From Trebonia sp963767685 (lineage in GTDB: Bacteria; Actinomycetota; Actinomycetes; Streptosporangiales; Streptosporangiaceae), in contig CAVYEZ010000001.1 of the NCBI GenBank assembly GCA_963767685.1, positions 682,001-746,000 of the forward strand: a stretch of DNA of 64,000 nt, written 5' to 3'. Both the position numbers and the translations under genes were made by a program. Shown here in pieces: positions 32,010 to 41,419 of this stretch. Position 1 is the stretch's first letter. Every line of letters begins with the position of its first letter. The notes under the pieces were generated by a model that saw only the letters and a program-made list of their open reading frames with translations, was not told the origin of the DNA and did not search any database.

Positions 32010-34130
32010 TCACGTCGGCGCGGGCGCGGGCGTGGCCCCGGTGGCGGGGGCCAGGTCGTCTCCGCCCTTGATCAGAACCGACAGCACGGAACGGACGCTC
32101 GACGTCACCGCGTCGAGCTCAGGGTCCGTCGGCAGCGGGCCGGCGGGCCGCGGCGGCGTCCCCGCCTCGATCGAGTCCGCGACCGCGCGCATCGTTCCCG
32201 TCAGCGCGTGCACCGAGGCGACGGAAGGCACCGGCGCACCCTGGCCGATCGCCACGACCGTCGCGGTCACCGCGTCCATGACCTCCTCAAGCGCCACCAC
32301 GGCCGGCCACCACGCCGTCGCCCGCCGGCTCACCGACGGCGGCTCGGACATTGTTCGCTGGAACTCCGCGCGCAGGTTGGACAGGGACTGGTACGCGCCT
32401 CGCCGCAGCCGCGACCGCTGGCCGGGCGCCTCTCCCGGCGCGCGCTCGGGGGAGCGGGCCGTCCCCGACGCCGCGATCCGCGCCGCCGGCATCGTCACCA
32501 GCGCCTCGTCCGTGTACGCGGACACCGTCCGCAGGGTCTCCGCGAACTGCCCCGGCAGGTGCGCCTGCCACGCCGACGGCCAGGGCGCGTACCCGAAGAC
32601 AAGGACGATCAGCGAGGCGAGCGCGGTGTCTACCAGCCGGTCCTCGGCCAGCCGCCAGCCGCTCACCTCGAGCAGGTCGATGAGCAGCACCACCAGCGGC
32701 GTCAGGAACGTCGCCGCCAGCCCGAAGTTCCTCGCCTTGCCGTATGGCAGCAACGCGGCGAGCACGCCGAACGGCAGCAGCAGCCAGGGCCCGTACGGCA
32801 CCAGCGCGAGGATCACCGCGCCGAGCACCGCCCCGACCATCGTCCCGACGCCGCGCTGCACCGCCCGCGCGAACACCGAGCCGTAGTCAGGCTTCAGGAT
32901 GATCGCCACGGTGAGGACTACCCAGTAGGACCGGGTGAGCGGCAGCACCTCGCTGGCTACCGCCGCGATCCCGGTGCACAGCATCAGCCGGATCGTGAAC
33001 TCCCAGGCGATCTGCCCGCCGATCAGCTGCTCGACCACCGGCCGCGCCCGCATCCGCAGCCGTTCGCGCCAGCCGCGATCCGCCGCGCCGCTGTCGGGCA
33101 GGGTCTGGGCCGGCGTCCAGTTGCCGGAGAGCACCCGGACCAGGTTCACCATGGCGTCCCTCAGCGCGAGCGCGCCCGGCGAGGACGACCACTGCGGCGG
33201 GATGAGCGGCAGCGGCGGTCCGCCGGCGGACCGCCGGCTGCCGAACCCGACCGCGCCTGCCCCCGGCCCCTGGTCGGCGAGTATCGCGTCGCCAAACCGG
33301 TCGATCTCCTCGGTGACCAGCGGCGGCACGGGTTCCCCGGTCGCCCGCAGCGCCGCGTCGGCCTCGGCGAACTGGTGACTCACGTTGAGCACGGCCATCA
33401 GGTGCATGTCCCGCCGTGACCGCCCGCTGGACGCGGCCCGCCTGGTCAGCATCGCGTCGTAGGCGGCGTTCAGCGCGCCCGCGAGCGCCACCCGCGCCCC
33501 GGCCGCGCCGGGGGTGCCGATGAGCCGCAGGTCCCGGGCGAGCGCGTGGTAGACCTCGGCGACGGCCTTCCGCTCGGCCGACCGCGGCGAGAGCAGGTAC
33601 CCGGGTGTTATCAGCAACAGGGCCCACACGACCCCCGCGAGGAACTGCAGCGCGGTGTGCCACCACGGCCGCAGCATCCCGAGCGGCCCGAGCCCGAGCG
33701 CGCTGTAGACGAAGAGCTGCAGCCCGGTGACCGACCCGATCGCGCCGAGCCGCGCGAGGATGGCCGACACCCCCGCGACCACCACGACGGCGATGACCGC
33801 GACCCAGCCGCGCCCGTGGATCAGCGTCCCGATCAGCAGCCCGGGCGCGCCGCCGAGGACCGCCGCCGCGCCGATCCGCTCCACCCGCAGCCAGTAGGGC
33901 CCGCCGGTGTCGATCATGACCGACAGCAGCCCGCCCATCGCGGGCAGCAGCGCGAGTTCCCGCCGCCCGGTCGCGAACCCCACTGCCATCGGCACCCACA
34001 GCGCGAGGACCGCCTGCGCCATCGCCGTCCACGGCACCGGCGCCTTCTTGGGTCGCATCACCTCCGCGAGCCACTCGGGCACCACTTCGCTCAGCCGGTC
34101 GGGCACGGCCGCCCGTGCCCCGCTGACCAC
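32010..34130 (-). CDS. FUSC-family (YccS/AaeB-like) inner-membrane protein
   Basis: This protein of about 706 aa has two six-helix bundles: an N-terminal one (VLALWVPMAVGFATGRRELA ... LLITPGYLLSPRSAERKAVA) and a second (LLIGGQ... IRLMLCTGIAAVASEVLPLT, SYWVVLTVAIILKPDYGSVF, AVQRGVGTMVGAVLGAVILA). The second bundle is the FUSC/ArAE core, with the family's RSYWVVLT-type motif. Soluble helical domains follow each. Such proteins export aromatic acids or are of unknown transport role. The start is uncertain: GTG 34130 is chosen, while the frame stays open to 34532 across the divergent promoter. It runs opposite to the holin-like gene. Confidence 0.82.
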   Translation of the reverse strand: MVSGARAAVPDRLSEVVPEWLAEVMRPKKAPVPWTAMAQAVLALWVPMAVGFATGRRELALLPAMGGLLSVMIDTGGPYWLRVERIGAAAVLGGAPGLLIGTLIHGRGWVAVIAVVVVAGVSAILARLGAIGSVTGLQLFVYSALGLGPLGMLRPWWHTALQFLAGVVWALLLITPGYLLSPRSAERKAVAEVYHALARDLRLIGTPGAAGARVALAGALNAAYDAMLTRRAASSGRSRRDMHLMAVLNVSHQFAEADAALRATGEPVPPLVTEEIDRFGDAILADQGPGAGAVGFGSRRSAGGPPLPLIPPQWSSSPGALALRDAMVNLVRVLSGNWTPAQTLPDSGAADRGWRERLRMRARPVVEQLIGGQIAWEFTIRLMLCTGIAAVASEVLPLTRSYWVVLTVAIILKPDYGSVFARAVQRGVGTMVGAVLGAVILALVPYGPWLLLPFGVLAALLPYGKARNFGLAATFLTPLVVLLIDLLEVSGWRLAEDRLVDTALASLIVLVFGYAPWPSAWQAHLPGQFAETLRTVSAYTDEALVTMPAARIAASGTARSPERAPGEAPGQRSRLRRGAYQSLSNLRAEFQRTMSEPPSVSRRATAWWPAVVALEEVMDAVTATVVAIGQGAPVPSVASVHALTGTMRAVADSIEAGTPPRPAGPLPTDPELDAVTSSVRSVLSVLIKGGDDLAPATGATPAPAPT

Positions 34131-34393
34131 TCGCGTTCCGCTACCGATCCACACAAGATCAAAGGCTAAAGACAAAACGGGGAGATCGATAACTCCGAAC
34201 GTGAGCGTGGTGACGCCAGGCGCGCCCCGCGCGCCCGCCGGGTTCGCGGAACCCGCACGGCCGGTCCGGCGTCCAAGGAACATGACACGCTTTCGCGTCT
34301 TGAAGGTTGGAGCGGGAATCGTAACGGCGTGCGCGGCGTATTCCGGTCTTGTCCTCCGGCGAAAGGCCGGCCCGCTCCGGTAAAAAGAGGGCC

Positions 34394-34798
34394 ATGAAGA
34401 TCCTCCTCCGGATCCTGGTGACCGCGGTGGCCCTCGCCGTCGCGGCCTGGGTGGTTCCGGGAATTCACACCGAGCAGTGGACCCTGCACGGCAGCTCTGC
34501 CGTTTCCAACGACGCGTCGATTGCCAAGACACTGCTCATCGTCGCGGTCATCTTCGGCTTGATCAACGTGATCATCAAGCCGGTCATCAAGGCCGTCGGG
34601 TGCGCGTTCTACGTGCTGACCCTCGGCCTGATCGCGATCGTCGTCAACGGCGCGCTGCTGTACCTCACCAGCTGGATCGCCTACGACAAGCTGCACCAGC
34701 CGTTCCACGTCACTTCGTTCCTCGCCGCCGTCGAGGGCGCGCTCATCGTCGGCGTCGTCACCTGGTTGGCGCACCTGCTCCTCCGCGACGAGGATTAG
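34394..34798 (+). CDS. Phage-holin-4-like (DUF360) membrane protein
   Basis: ATG 34394 follows gaggg. The four helices are LLRILVTAVALAVAAWVVPG, LLIVAVIFGLINVIIKPVIK, YVLTLGLIAIVVNGALLYLT and VEGALIVGVVTWLAHLLL. The NxIIKPVIK and LGLxxxxxNxxxL segments mark the Phage_holin_4_2 family, which is widespread in bacteria outside phages and of unknown role. The 134-aa length is slightly above the usual 110-125. It is divergent from the FUSC gene and 150 bp before trigger factor. Confidence 0.85.
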   Translation: MKILLRILVTAVALAVAAWVVPGIHTEQWTLHGSSAVSNDASIAKTLLIVAVIFGLINVIIKPVIKAVGCAFYVLTLGLIAIVVNGALLYLTSWIAYDKLHQPFHVTSFLAAVEGALIVGVVTWLAHLLLRDED

Positions 34799-34947
34799 GT
34801 TACCCGCGGGGCCCGTCGACGCTGCGCAAACCGCCGTGCCTGGGGCTTAGCCGCGCTGCTATGGTCATAGACTTAACCGCCCATACATTCTTGCTGCGCT
34901 GTCCGTTCGCGCAGTCAATCCATCCACGTTTCTGGAGTCACGCCGCC

Positions 34948-36540
34948 GTGAAGACCGATGTCGAAGAGCTGAGCCCGACCCGTGTCCGGCTGAGCGTCGA
35001 GGTTTCCTTCGAGGAACTCAAGCCGAGCCTCGACAAGGCTTACAAAGAGGTGGCGCAGCAGGCGCGCATCCCCGGCTTCCGGCCGGGCAAGGTTCCGCCG
35101 CGTGTCATCGACATGCGGATCGGCCGTGGCGCGGTGCTGACCGAGGCGGTGAACGACGCCCTGCCCGAGTTCTACAGCAAGGCGGTGCAGGAGGCCGAGG
35201 TGTTCGCCCTCGGTACCCCGGACGTCGAGATCACGCAGCTGGACGACGGCAAGGAGCTCACGTTCACCGCCGAGGTCGAGATCCGGCCGAAGTTCGAGCT
35301 CCCCGACCTGTCCACGCTCAGTGTCACCGTCGACAACGCCGAGGTCACCGACGAGGACATCGACGAGTACCTGAACAACCTGCGCGAGCGCTTCGCGAGC
35401 CTCAAGACCGCGAGCCGCCCGGCCGAGGACGGCGACTACACGACGATCGACCTGTCCGCGAGCGTGGACGGCGAGCTCGTCGAGGACGCCCAGGCGACCA
35501 GCCAGTCGTACCAGATCGGCAGCAGCACCATGCTCGACGGCCTGGACGAGGCGCTCACCGGCCTGTCCGCGGGCGACTCGACGACGTTCAAGAGCGAGCT
35601 GGCCGGCGGCGCGGCCGAGGGCCGGGAAGCAGACATCACGGTGACCGTGCAGGCCGTGAAGGTCAAGGAGCTGCCGGAGCTCGACGACGACTTCGCGCAG
35701 CTCGCGAGCGAGTTCGACACGCTCGACGAGCTGAAGGAAGACACCCGCAAGCAGCTCGAGCGGGTCAAGAAGCTCCAGCAGACCACGCAGGCCAGGGACC
35801 GGTCCGTCGAGGCGCTCGTGGACGCCATCGACATCCCGCTGCCGGAGAAGTTCGTCGAGCACGAGCTGCAGCACGCGCAGGAGAACATCGACAACCAGCT
35901 TGCCCAGATGCGGATGTCCAAGGAGGACTACCTCTCGTCGATCGAGAAGACGGAGGAGGAGTTCGACGCCGACCTGGTCGAGCAGTCGCAGCGCAGCGTG
36001 AAGACCAGCTTCGTCCTCGACGAGCTCACCAGGGCCGAGAACCTGTCGGTGAACCAGGCGGAGCTGTCCTACTTCGTCGCCGACCAGGCGCAGCGGCTTG
36101 GCGTCAGCCCGGACTACTTCGCCCAGCAGCTGGTCCAGAACAACCAGATCAACGTCGCGGTCACCGAGGTGCTGCGCGGCAAGGCCGCCACGGTCGTCGC
36201 GGAGCGCGTCAAGGTCACCGACGAGGCGGGCAACGCGATCGACGTGACGGCCGAGATCGCGGCGCTCAACGCCGACGTGGACGCGATGCTCGCCGCCCAG
36301 GCGGCCGAGCAGGCCGCCGCCGCGCCGCAGGGAGACATCGCGGTAGACGACCTCTCGCTCGACGTGGCGGGCATCATCGAGGCCGAGGACGAGGCGGAGG
36401 CCGATGCCGCCGCTGACGCCGTCGTCGAGGCCGAGACCATCGTCGAGGCCGAGGCCGTCGCCGAGGAGATCGTCGCGGAAGCCATCGAGGAAGACGACGC
36501 CGCCGAGGACGGCGAGGACGGCGAGGACGACGAGGCATAG
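34948..36540 (+). CDS. tig: Trigger factor (ribosome-associated chaperone and prolyl isomerase)
   Basis: GTG 34948 has a ggag site. The N-terminal ribosome-binding domain has the signature GFRPGKVPPRVIDMRIG (about residues 42-58). The FKBP-like isomerase domain (about 150-240) and the helical chaperone arms (to about 430) follow. The 530-aa product is longer than the usual 430-470 because of an acidic Ala/Glu/Asp tail of about 85 residues (ending EDGEDGEDDEA), common in actinomycete trigger factors but long here. It is followed by a clear terminator and then the clpP genes, the normal actinomycete order. Confidence 0.97.
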   Translation: MKTDVEELSPTRVRLSVEVSFEELKPSLDKAYKEVAQQARIPGFRPGKVPPRVIDMRIGRGAVLTEAVNDALPEFYSKAVQEAEVFALGTPDVEITQLDDGKELTFTAEVEIRPKFELPDLSTLSVTVDNAEVTDEDIDEYLNNLRERFASLKTASRPAEDGDYTTIDLSASVDGELVEDAQATSQSYQIGSSTMLDGLDEALTGLSAGDSTTFKSELAGGAAEGREADITVTVQAVKVKELPELDDDFAQLASEFDTLDELKEDTRKQLERVKKLQQTTQARDRSVEALVDAIDIPLPEKFVEHELQHAQENIDNQLAQMRMSKEDYLSSIEKTEEEFDADLVEQSQRSVKTSFVLDELTRAENLSVNQAELSYFVADQAQRLGVSPDYFAQQLVQNNQINVAVTEVLRGKAATVVAERVKVTDEAGNAIDVTAEIAALNADVDAMLAAQAAEQAAAAPQGDIAVDDLSLDVAGIIEAEDEAEADAAADAVVEAETIVEAEAVAEEIVAEAIEEDDAAEDGEDGEDDEA

Positions 36541-36561
36541 GCAAGACCCACCGCAGCGCGT

Positions 36562-36598
36562 AACCAGAGCCAGGAGCACCTGGCTCTGGTTATTTTTT
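36562..36598 (+). terminator. Intrinsic terminator after tig
   Basis: aaccagagccagg pairs with cctggctctggtt around agca and is followed by attttttcc. It is a textbook hairpin plus T-run. Confidence 0.95.
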
Positions 36599-36642
36599 CC
36601 GCGCTCACTCTGCTTGTCCCGCTCGCCGCCGCCCGCCCGAGG

Positions 36643-36985
36643 CCGGCGTTTTTTCCCTCGTCAGTCAGTCGCTCGTACTCCGCTTCCCGGCTCGCCTCCG
36701 GGCGCCCGAAGCCGGCGTTTTTCCTCGTCAGTCAGTCGCTCGTACTCCGCTTCCCGGCTCGCCTCCGGGCGCCCGAAGCGGCGTTTTTCCCTCGTCAGTC
36801 AGTCGCTCGTTCCTCGCTCCCTCCTTCCTCAGTCCAAAAACGTCGGCGCGCCCTTTGGCTCGCCGGGGTGCTCCCTCGCTCCTCAGTCCGCGCAGGCCGC
36901 CGGCGCACTTCGGCTCGCGGGAGGCTCCCTCCCTCCTCAGTCCGGGGGGCAGGGGCGCGCGCTTCGGCTCATGCTGCGCGTTCTT
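36643..36985. repeat. Two sets of tandem repeats between tig and clpP1
   Basis: Set 1 (36643 to about 36811) has three near-identical units of 66-69 bp, each with gcgtttttccctcgtcagtc and ggctcgcctccgggcgcccg. Set 2 (about 36812-36985) has three looser units of about 55-60 bp centred on tcctcagtcc and cttcggctcg. No gene is seen in 36599-37108; ggcgtttttt runs could add weak terminator activity. The clpP1 promoter should lie in the last 100 bp. Confidence 0.85.
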
Positions 36986-37129
36986 GAGCGCTTTTTGCCG
37001 CAATTGTCGGGCGTCCGCCCGGGAGATGCTCCGCCGAAAGCGAACAGGTGGGTACCGGGGACCTAGTTACTCCCGGCTGGCGTTAATGTCCATTGAACGA
37101 CACCCGAAGTGATCGGAGCAGGTGACCAC

Positions 37130-37753
37130 GTGACAGAGCTAGTCCAGCCAGTTGCCCGGACGGCTACCCCTGACGCCCCCGTGATTCCAGGGGACCTGCT
37201 GTTCCAGCGGCTGCTGCGGAACCGCATCATCTTCCTCGGCCAGCAGGTCGACGATGACATCGCGAACCGGATCGCCGCCGAGATGCTGCTGCTGTCCGCC
37301 GAGGACCGGCAGCGCGACATCACCGTGTACATCAACTCCCCAGGAGGGTCGGTCTACGCGGGCCTGGCGATCTACGACGTGATGCAGTTCGTGCCCAACG
37401 ACGTCGCCACGTACGCGATGGGGATGGCCGCGAGCATGGGGCAGTTCCTGCTCACGGCGGGTACCCCGGGCAAGCGTTACGCCATGCCGAACTCCACGAT
37501 CCTGATGCACCAGCCGTCCGGCGGCATCGGCGGCACCGCGACCGACATCAAGATCCAGGCCGAGCAGATGCGCTTCGTGAAGAAGACGCTGTCGGAGCTC
37601 ACGGCCCGGCACACCGGCCAGCCGCTTGACAAGGTCCTCAAGGACGCCGACCGCGACCACTGGTACACCGCGCAGGAGGCCAAGGAGTACGGCTTCGTGG
37701 ACCACGTGGTCGCCAGCGCGGAAGAGACCCCGTCCGGCACGGTCGCCTCCTGA
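37130..37753 (+). CDS. clpP1: ATP-dependent Clp protease proteolytic subunit ClpP1
   Basis: GTG 37130 is preferred because ggagcagg lies upstream; GTG 37109 is in frame seven codons earlier. The ClpP fold has IIFLGQQVDDDIANRIAAEM, YINSPGGSVYAGLAIYDVMQ, the nucleophile Ser in GMAASMGQFLL and the catalytic His in TILMHQPSGG. The Asp lies in the later helix region (DADRDHWYTAQEAKEYG). The 207-aa length is normal. With the adjacent ClpP2 it forms the two-ring hetero-tetradecamer used by actinobacteria, fed by ClpX or ClpC. Confidence 0.97.
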   Translation: MTELVQPVARTATPDAPVIPGDLLFQRLLRNRIIFLGQQVDDDIANRIAAEMLLLSAEDRQRDITVYINSPGGSVYAGLAIYDVMQFVPNDVATYAMGMAASMGQFLLTAGTPGKRYAMPNSTILMHQPSGGIGGTATDIKIQAEQMRFVKKTLSELTARHTGQPLDKVLKDADRDHWYTAQEAKEYGFVDHVVASAEETPSGTVAS

Positions 37754-37811
37754 CGGCCGTCGTGCCCCGTCAACTCCGCAGACCCAACTCCGCAGACAGG
37801 AGAAGCCGAAC

Positions 37812-38453
37812 GTGACCCAGTACCCATCGTCCAGGTACGTGCTGCCGTCCTTCGTCGAGCGTACGTCGTACGGGGTCAAGGAGATGAACCCGTACAACAA
37901 GCTCTTCGAGGAGCGCATCATCTTCCTGGGCGTCCAGATCGACGACGCCTCCGCCAACGATGTCATGGCCCAGCTGCTCACGCTCGAGGCCATCGACCCG
38001 GACCGCGAGATCACGATGTACATCAACTCGCCCGGCGGGTCGATGACCTCGATGATGGCGATCTACGACACCATGCAGTTCATCCAGCCGGAGATCACCA
38101 CCTGCTGCATCGGCCAGGCGGCCAGCGCGGCGGCGGTGCTGCTCGCGGCGGGCACCAAGGGCAAGCGGATCGCCCTGCCGAACTCGCGGATCCTGATCCA
38201 CCAGCCGGCCACCGAGGGCGGCTACGGCCAGGCGAGCGACATGGAGATCCAGGCCGACGAGATCGACCGGATGCGCAAGGCCATGGAGACGATCCTGGCC
38301 CGGCACACCGGCCGGCCGGAAGCCGAGATCGAGCGCGACATCGAGCGGGACAAGTTCCTGAGCGCGGCCGCGGCCAAGGATTACGGCCTCATCGACGAGG
38401 TGCTGACGGCGCTCAAGCGAGGCCAGACGGCCGCCGTGCCGGTAGGCTCTTAA
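37812..38453 (+). CDS. clpP2: ATP-dependent Clp protease proteolytic subunit ClpP2
   Basis: GTG 37812 (VTQYPSSRYVLPSFVERTSY) follows aggagaa; the longer frame to 37626 only shadows clpP1. The family motifs are IIFLGVQIDDASANDVMAQL, YINSPGGSMTSMMAIYDTMQ, the catalytic Ser in GQAASAAAVLLAAG and the His in RILIHQPATEGG. It is 58 bp after clpP1 and transcribed with it. The N-terminal extension before EERIIFLG is typical of actinobacterial ClpP2. It partners ClpP1 and ClpX in regulated protein degradation. Confidence 0.97.
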   Translation: MTQYPSSRYVLPSFVERTSYGVKEMNPYNKLFEERIIFLGVQIDDASANDVMAQLLTLEAIDPDREITMYINSPGGSMTSMMAIYDTMQFIQPEITTCCIGQAASAAAVLLAAGTKGKRIALPNSRILIHQPATEGGYGQASDMEIQADEIDRMRKAMETILARHTGRPEAEIERDIERDKFLSAAAAKDYGLIDEVLTALKRGQTAAVPVGS

Positions 38454-38659
38454 AGCGGGAAGCGGTTCACCTCTTCCCTCATGGGCCGCTGAGGGGGTTT
38501 GATTGGTCCATCGGACTCCACAAGGCGGTACCGTCAGATAGCAAGTGGTTGACGGCATGGCGGGACATGCCCGCCAGGCCGGGCCGGAAAAGCGCAAATC
38601 GTTCCCACGAAGCGCCCGAACGGCCCGGTTCTGGCGGCCCCATGTAAAGGAGAAACTGG

Positions 38660-39931
38660 GTGGCACGCATCGGTGACGGTGGCGACCTGCTGAAGTGCTC
38701 GTTCTGCGGAAAGAGCCAAAAGCAGGTGAAGAAGCTCATCGCCGGCCCAGGTGTGTACATCTGCGACGAGTGCATCGATCTCTGCAACGAGATCATCGAG
38801 GAAGAGCTCTCCGAGCCCGACGGCATCAAGTGGGACAGCCTGCCGAAGCCGCGAGAGATCTACGAGTTCCTCGACGCCTACGTCATCGGCCAGGACAAGG
38901 CCAAGAAGGCTCTCTCCGTCGCGGTGTACAACCACTACAAGCGGATTCAGAGCGGTGGTGAGCGCGCGGGCGACGAGACCGTGGAGCTGGCGAAGTCCAA
39001 CATCCTGCTCCTCGGCCCTACGGGCTCCGGCAAGACCCTGCTCGCCCAGACGCTGGCCCGGCTGCTCAACGTGCCGTTCGCGATCGCCGACGCCACCGCG
39101 CTCACCGAGGCGGGCTACGTCGGCGAGGACGTCGAGAACATCCTGCTCAAGCTGATTCAGGCCGCCGACTACGACGTCAAGAAGGCCGAGACGGGCATCA
39201 TCTACATCGACGAGATCGACAAGATCGCCCGCAAGAGCGAAAACCCGTCGATCACGCGTGACGTCTCCGGTGAGGGCGTGCAGCAGGCGCTGCTGAAGAT
39301 CCTGGAGGGCACGACCGCGAGTGTCCCGCCCCAGGGCGGCCGCAAGCACCCGCACCAGGAGTTCATCCAGATCGACACCACGAACGTGCTGTTCATCTGC
39401 GGCGGCGCGTTCGCCGGGCTCGAGAAGATCATCGAGCAGCGGTCCGGCTCCAACGGGATCGGCTTCAACTCCGTGCTGCGCGTCCGCGCCAACATCACCA
39501 TGGACACCTTCTCCGACGTGATGCCCGAGGACCTGCTGAAGTTCGGCATGATCCCCGAGTTCGTCGGCCGGCTCCCGGTGATCACCAGCGTGCACAACCT
39601 GGACCGCGAGGCACTGATCCAGATCCTCACCGTCCCCCGCAACGCCTTCGTCAAGCAGTACAAGCGGCTGCTCGAGCTGGACGGCGTGGACCTGGAGTTC
39701 ACCTCCGACGCCGTCGAGGCCATCGCGGACCAGGCGCTCCTGCGCGGCACCGGCGCCCGCGGGCTGCGCGCGATCATGGAGGAAGTCCTCCAGTCGGTGA
39801 TGTTCGAGGTGCCGTCGCGCAAGGACGTCGAGCGCGTGGTCATCACCCGCGAGGCGGTGCTCGAGAACGTCAACCCGACCCTGGTGCCGCGCGACGTCTC
39901 GCGCCGCACGCCGCGCGAAAAGTCGGCCTGA
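38660..39931 (+). CDS. clpX: ATP-dependent Clp protease ATP-binding subunit ClpX
   Basis: GTG 38660 follows aaaggagaaa. The N-terminal zinc finger uses Cys 13, 16, 35 and 38 (CSFC ... CDEC). The AAA+ core has Walker A GPTGSGKT (119-126), Walker B IYIDEID (181-187) and the ClpP-docking IGF loop in NGIGFNS. The C-terminal domain ends LLRGTGARGLRAIMEEVL plus a short tail. The 423-aa length is normal. It unfolds tagged proteins and feeds them to ClpP1P2. It is separated from clpP2 by 206 bp, so it may also have its own promoter. Confidence 0.98.
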   Translation: MARIGDGGDLLKCSFCGKSQKQVKKLIAGPGVYICDECIDLCNEIIEEELSEPDGIKWDSLPKPREIYEFLDAYVIGQDKAKKALSVAVYNHYKRIQSGGERAGDETVELAKSNILLLGPTGSGKTLLAQTLARLLNVPFAIADATALTEAGYVGEDVENILLKLIQAADYDVKKAETGIIYIDEIDKIARKSENPSITRDVSGEGVQQALLKILEGTTASVPPQGGRKHPHQEFIQIDTTNVLFICGGAFAGLEKIIEQRSGSNGIGFNSVLRVRANITMDTFSDVMPEDLLKFGMIPEFVGRLPVITSVHNLDREALIQILTVPRNAFVKQYKRLLELDGVDLEFTSDAVEAIADQALLRGTGARGLRAIMEEVLQSVMFEVPSRKDVERVVITREAVLENVNPTLVPRDVSRRTPREKSA

Positions 39932-39970
39932 CACCGGTATCTCCCGGGGGACGACCCCCCTGTTCGCGCT

Positions 39971-40012
39971 GACGGGCCTGATCGCCAAAACCGCGGTCGT
40001 ATCAGGCCCGTC
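39971..40012 (+). terminator. Hairpin terminator after clpX
   Basis: gacgggcctgat (39971-39982) pairs perfectly with atcaggcccgtc (40001-40012) over an 18-base loop. The GC palindrome cccgggggacgacccccc lies just before it (39943-39960). Confidence 0.8.
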
Positions 40013-40153
40013 TCCGCGTCCGACGCCACCGTGGCCGCCGCTTCGGGTCCTGTTACCCCTCGCTACGCGTAATGGCTACTTTGCCGGTATTGCCGTTCCC
40101 GTCGGCTGTGCCCCTATACGCTCGTTGGGGTACTGCCAGGAACACGATGGGGA

Positions 40154-41419
40154 ATGAGCACGCACATGAGCGGCTGGGACGTGTCCTCCACGCCAACTTG
40201 GGGTCCGGAAGACGGGCCTGAAGACACCCAAGCCTTCACGGGCCAGGACTTCGGCAACCGAGACTTTGGCCGCGGGGGAAAGAGTTCCCCCGCGGCAGGC
40301 TTCCCCGAGGCCGGCGACGGCTTCCAGGGCGAGGGCCAGGCAGGCGGGCCGCCATCTGAGTTCTTCGGCCAGGAGTACGGCCAGGACCAGGAGGGTGCCT
40401 TCCCGCAGCGCACCCCGGGCCGTAGCTTCCAGGACCTGCCACGGCGCGAGTCGCACGGAAGGCACTCCTCCGCGCCAGGCGGCGGCTACGGCCAGGACAA
40501 CGGCTACGGGGCAGAGAACAGCTACGGGTCGGAGAACGGCTACGGCTCCGACAACGGCTATGGCTCGGAGAACGGCTACGGGTCGGAGAACGGCTACGGG
40601 TCGGAGAACGGCTACGGCTCTGACAGCGGCTTCGGCTCGAGCGGCGGGTTCAGCTCGGGTAACGGCTCCAGCCGGGAGAACTCCTACGGTCACGACGGCG
40701 GCGGCTTCGGCCAAGAGAGCGGTTACGGCCAGGACAGCGGCTCCGGCCACGAGAACGGCTTCGGGCCGGACAGCGCCTACGGGCAGGGCTGGGGCGGCGC
40801 CGCGGGCCAGGCCGACAACTGGGGGCCGGGCGGCCAGGACGGCGGCGACGGCTGGGGCCGGACGGCCGGGCGGTCGGCCGCGCCCTGGGACGAGCGCCCG
40901 CAGCAGGCCGGGGGCTACCCGGGTCCCGACGGCCAGGAATTCGGCCAGCAGGAATTCGGCCAGCAGGAGTTCGGCCGCCAGGATTACACGCGCCAGGCCC
41001 CCCGCCCCGACTTCGCCGCCCAGGGCTACGAGGGCCAGGACTTCCCCGCCCAGCAGGGCTTCGGCAGGCAGGAGCCGCCGGGCTTCGGCGGGCAGGAGCC
41101 GCCGGGCTTCGGCCGCGGCGGCGACCGTGGTGACATGGCCGCCCGGATGGACCCGGCGCTCTCGGACTTCTTCGCGCCCCAGCGCGGCGAGCGTGGCGAG
41201 CGTGCGGCGAGCGCGGCGGCGGGTCCGGCAGTTACCCGGCCCAGGGGCCGGGGCGGCCGGGCGAGCCAAGGGAGCCACGGTTCCGTCAAGCTTCCGCCGA
41301 CTGGGCCAACCCGGGCCGCGGTCCGCGCACGGGCACGGGGCCGCGGCCCATGCCGCGCGCTCCGCGCCGGGACGACGACGACGATGAGCCGCGCCGCGGC
41401 CTCGGCATGCGCGGGCTGA
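40154..41419 (+). CDS. Gly/Tyr/Asn-rich low-complexity protein, N-terminal part of a frameshifted gene
   Basis: ATG 40154 or 40166 opens a highly polar product. Residues about 110-160 are six-residue repeats of the type GYGS(E/D)N. Later come EFGQQ and GFGxxEPP repeats and many FGQ/YGQ units, with almost no hydrophobic residues: a prion-like, probably disordered region. Real coding ends around 41200-41225. After that this frame turns into Arg/Ala nonsense, while the frame one base back continues naturally (GSYPAQGPGRPGEPREP) into the next entry. So this is one gene broken by a single-base indel, or a sequencing error. It encodes the cytosolic part of a membrane-anchored protein. Confidence 0.7.
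   Translation: MSTHMSGWDVSSTPTWGPEDGPEDTQAFTGQDFGNRDFGRGGKSSPAAGFPEAGDGFQGEGQAGGPPSEFFGQEYGQDQEGAFPQRTPGRSFQDLPRRESHGRHSSAPGGGYGQDNGYGAENSYGSENGYGSDNGYGSENGYGSENGYGSENGYGSDSGFGSSGGFSSGNGSSRENSYGHDGGGFGQESGYGQDSGSGHENGFGPDSAYGQGWGGAAGQADNWGPGGQDGGDGWGRTAGRSAAPWDERPQQAGGYPGPDGQEFGQQEFGQQEFGRQDYTRQAPRPDFAAQGYEGQDFPAQQGFGRQEPPGFGGQEPPGFGRGGDRGDMAARMDPALSDFFAPQRGERGERAASAAAGPAVTRPRGRGGRASQGSHGSVKLPPTGPTRAAVRARARGRGPCRALRAGTTTTMSRAAASACAG
40501..40640 (+). repeat. 18-bp coding repeats (ggctacgggtcggagaac)
   Basis: About seven near-identical 18-bp units encode G-Y-G-S-E-N or G-Y-G-S-D-N. The tract is prone to copy-number change by slippage. Confidence 0.85.

Noticed and set aside
34915..36579. Minus-strand 554-aa open frame opposite trigger factor
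   Set aside because: Antisense shadow of tig with Leu/Val/Asp-rich composition and no domains.
38534..39988. Minus-strand 484-aa open frame opposite clpX
   Set aside because: Antisense shadow; clpX on the plus strand is unambiguous.
40501..40640. CRISPR-like array
   Set aside because: The 18-bp repeats are contiguous, in frame and encode GYGSEN; there are no spacers.
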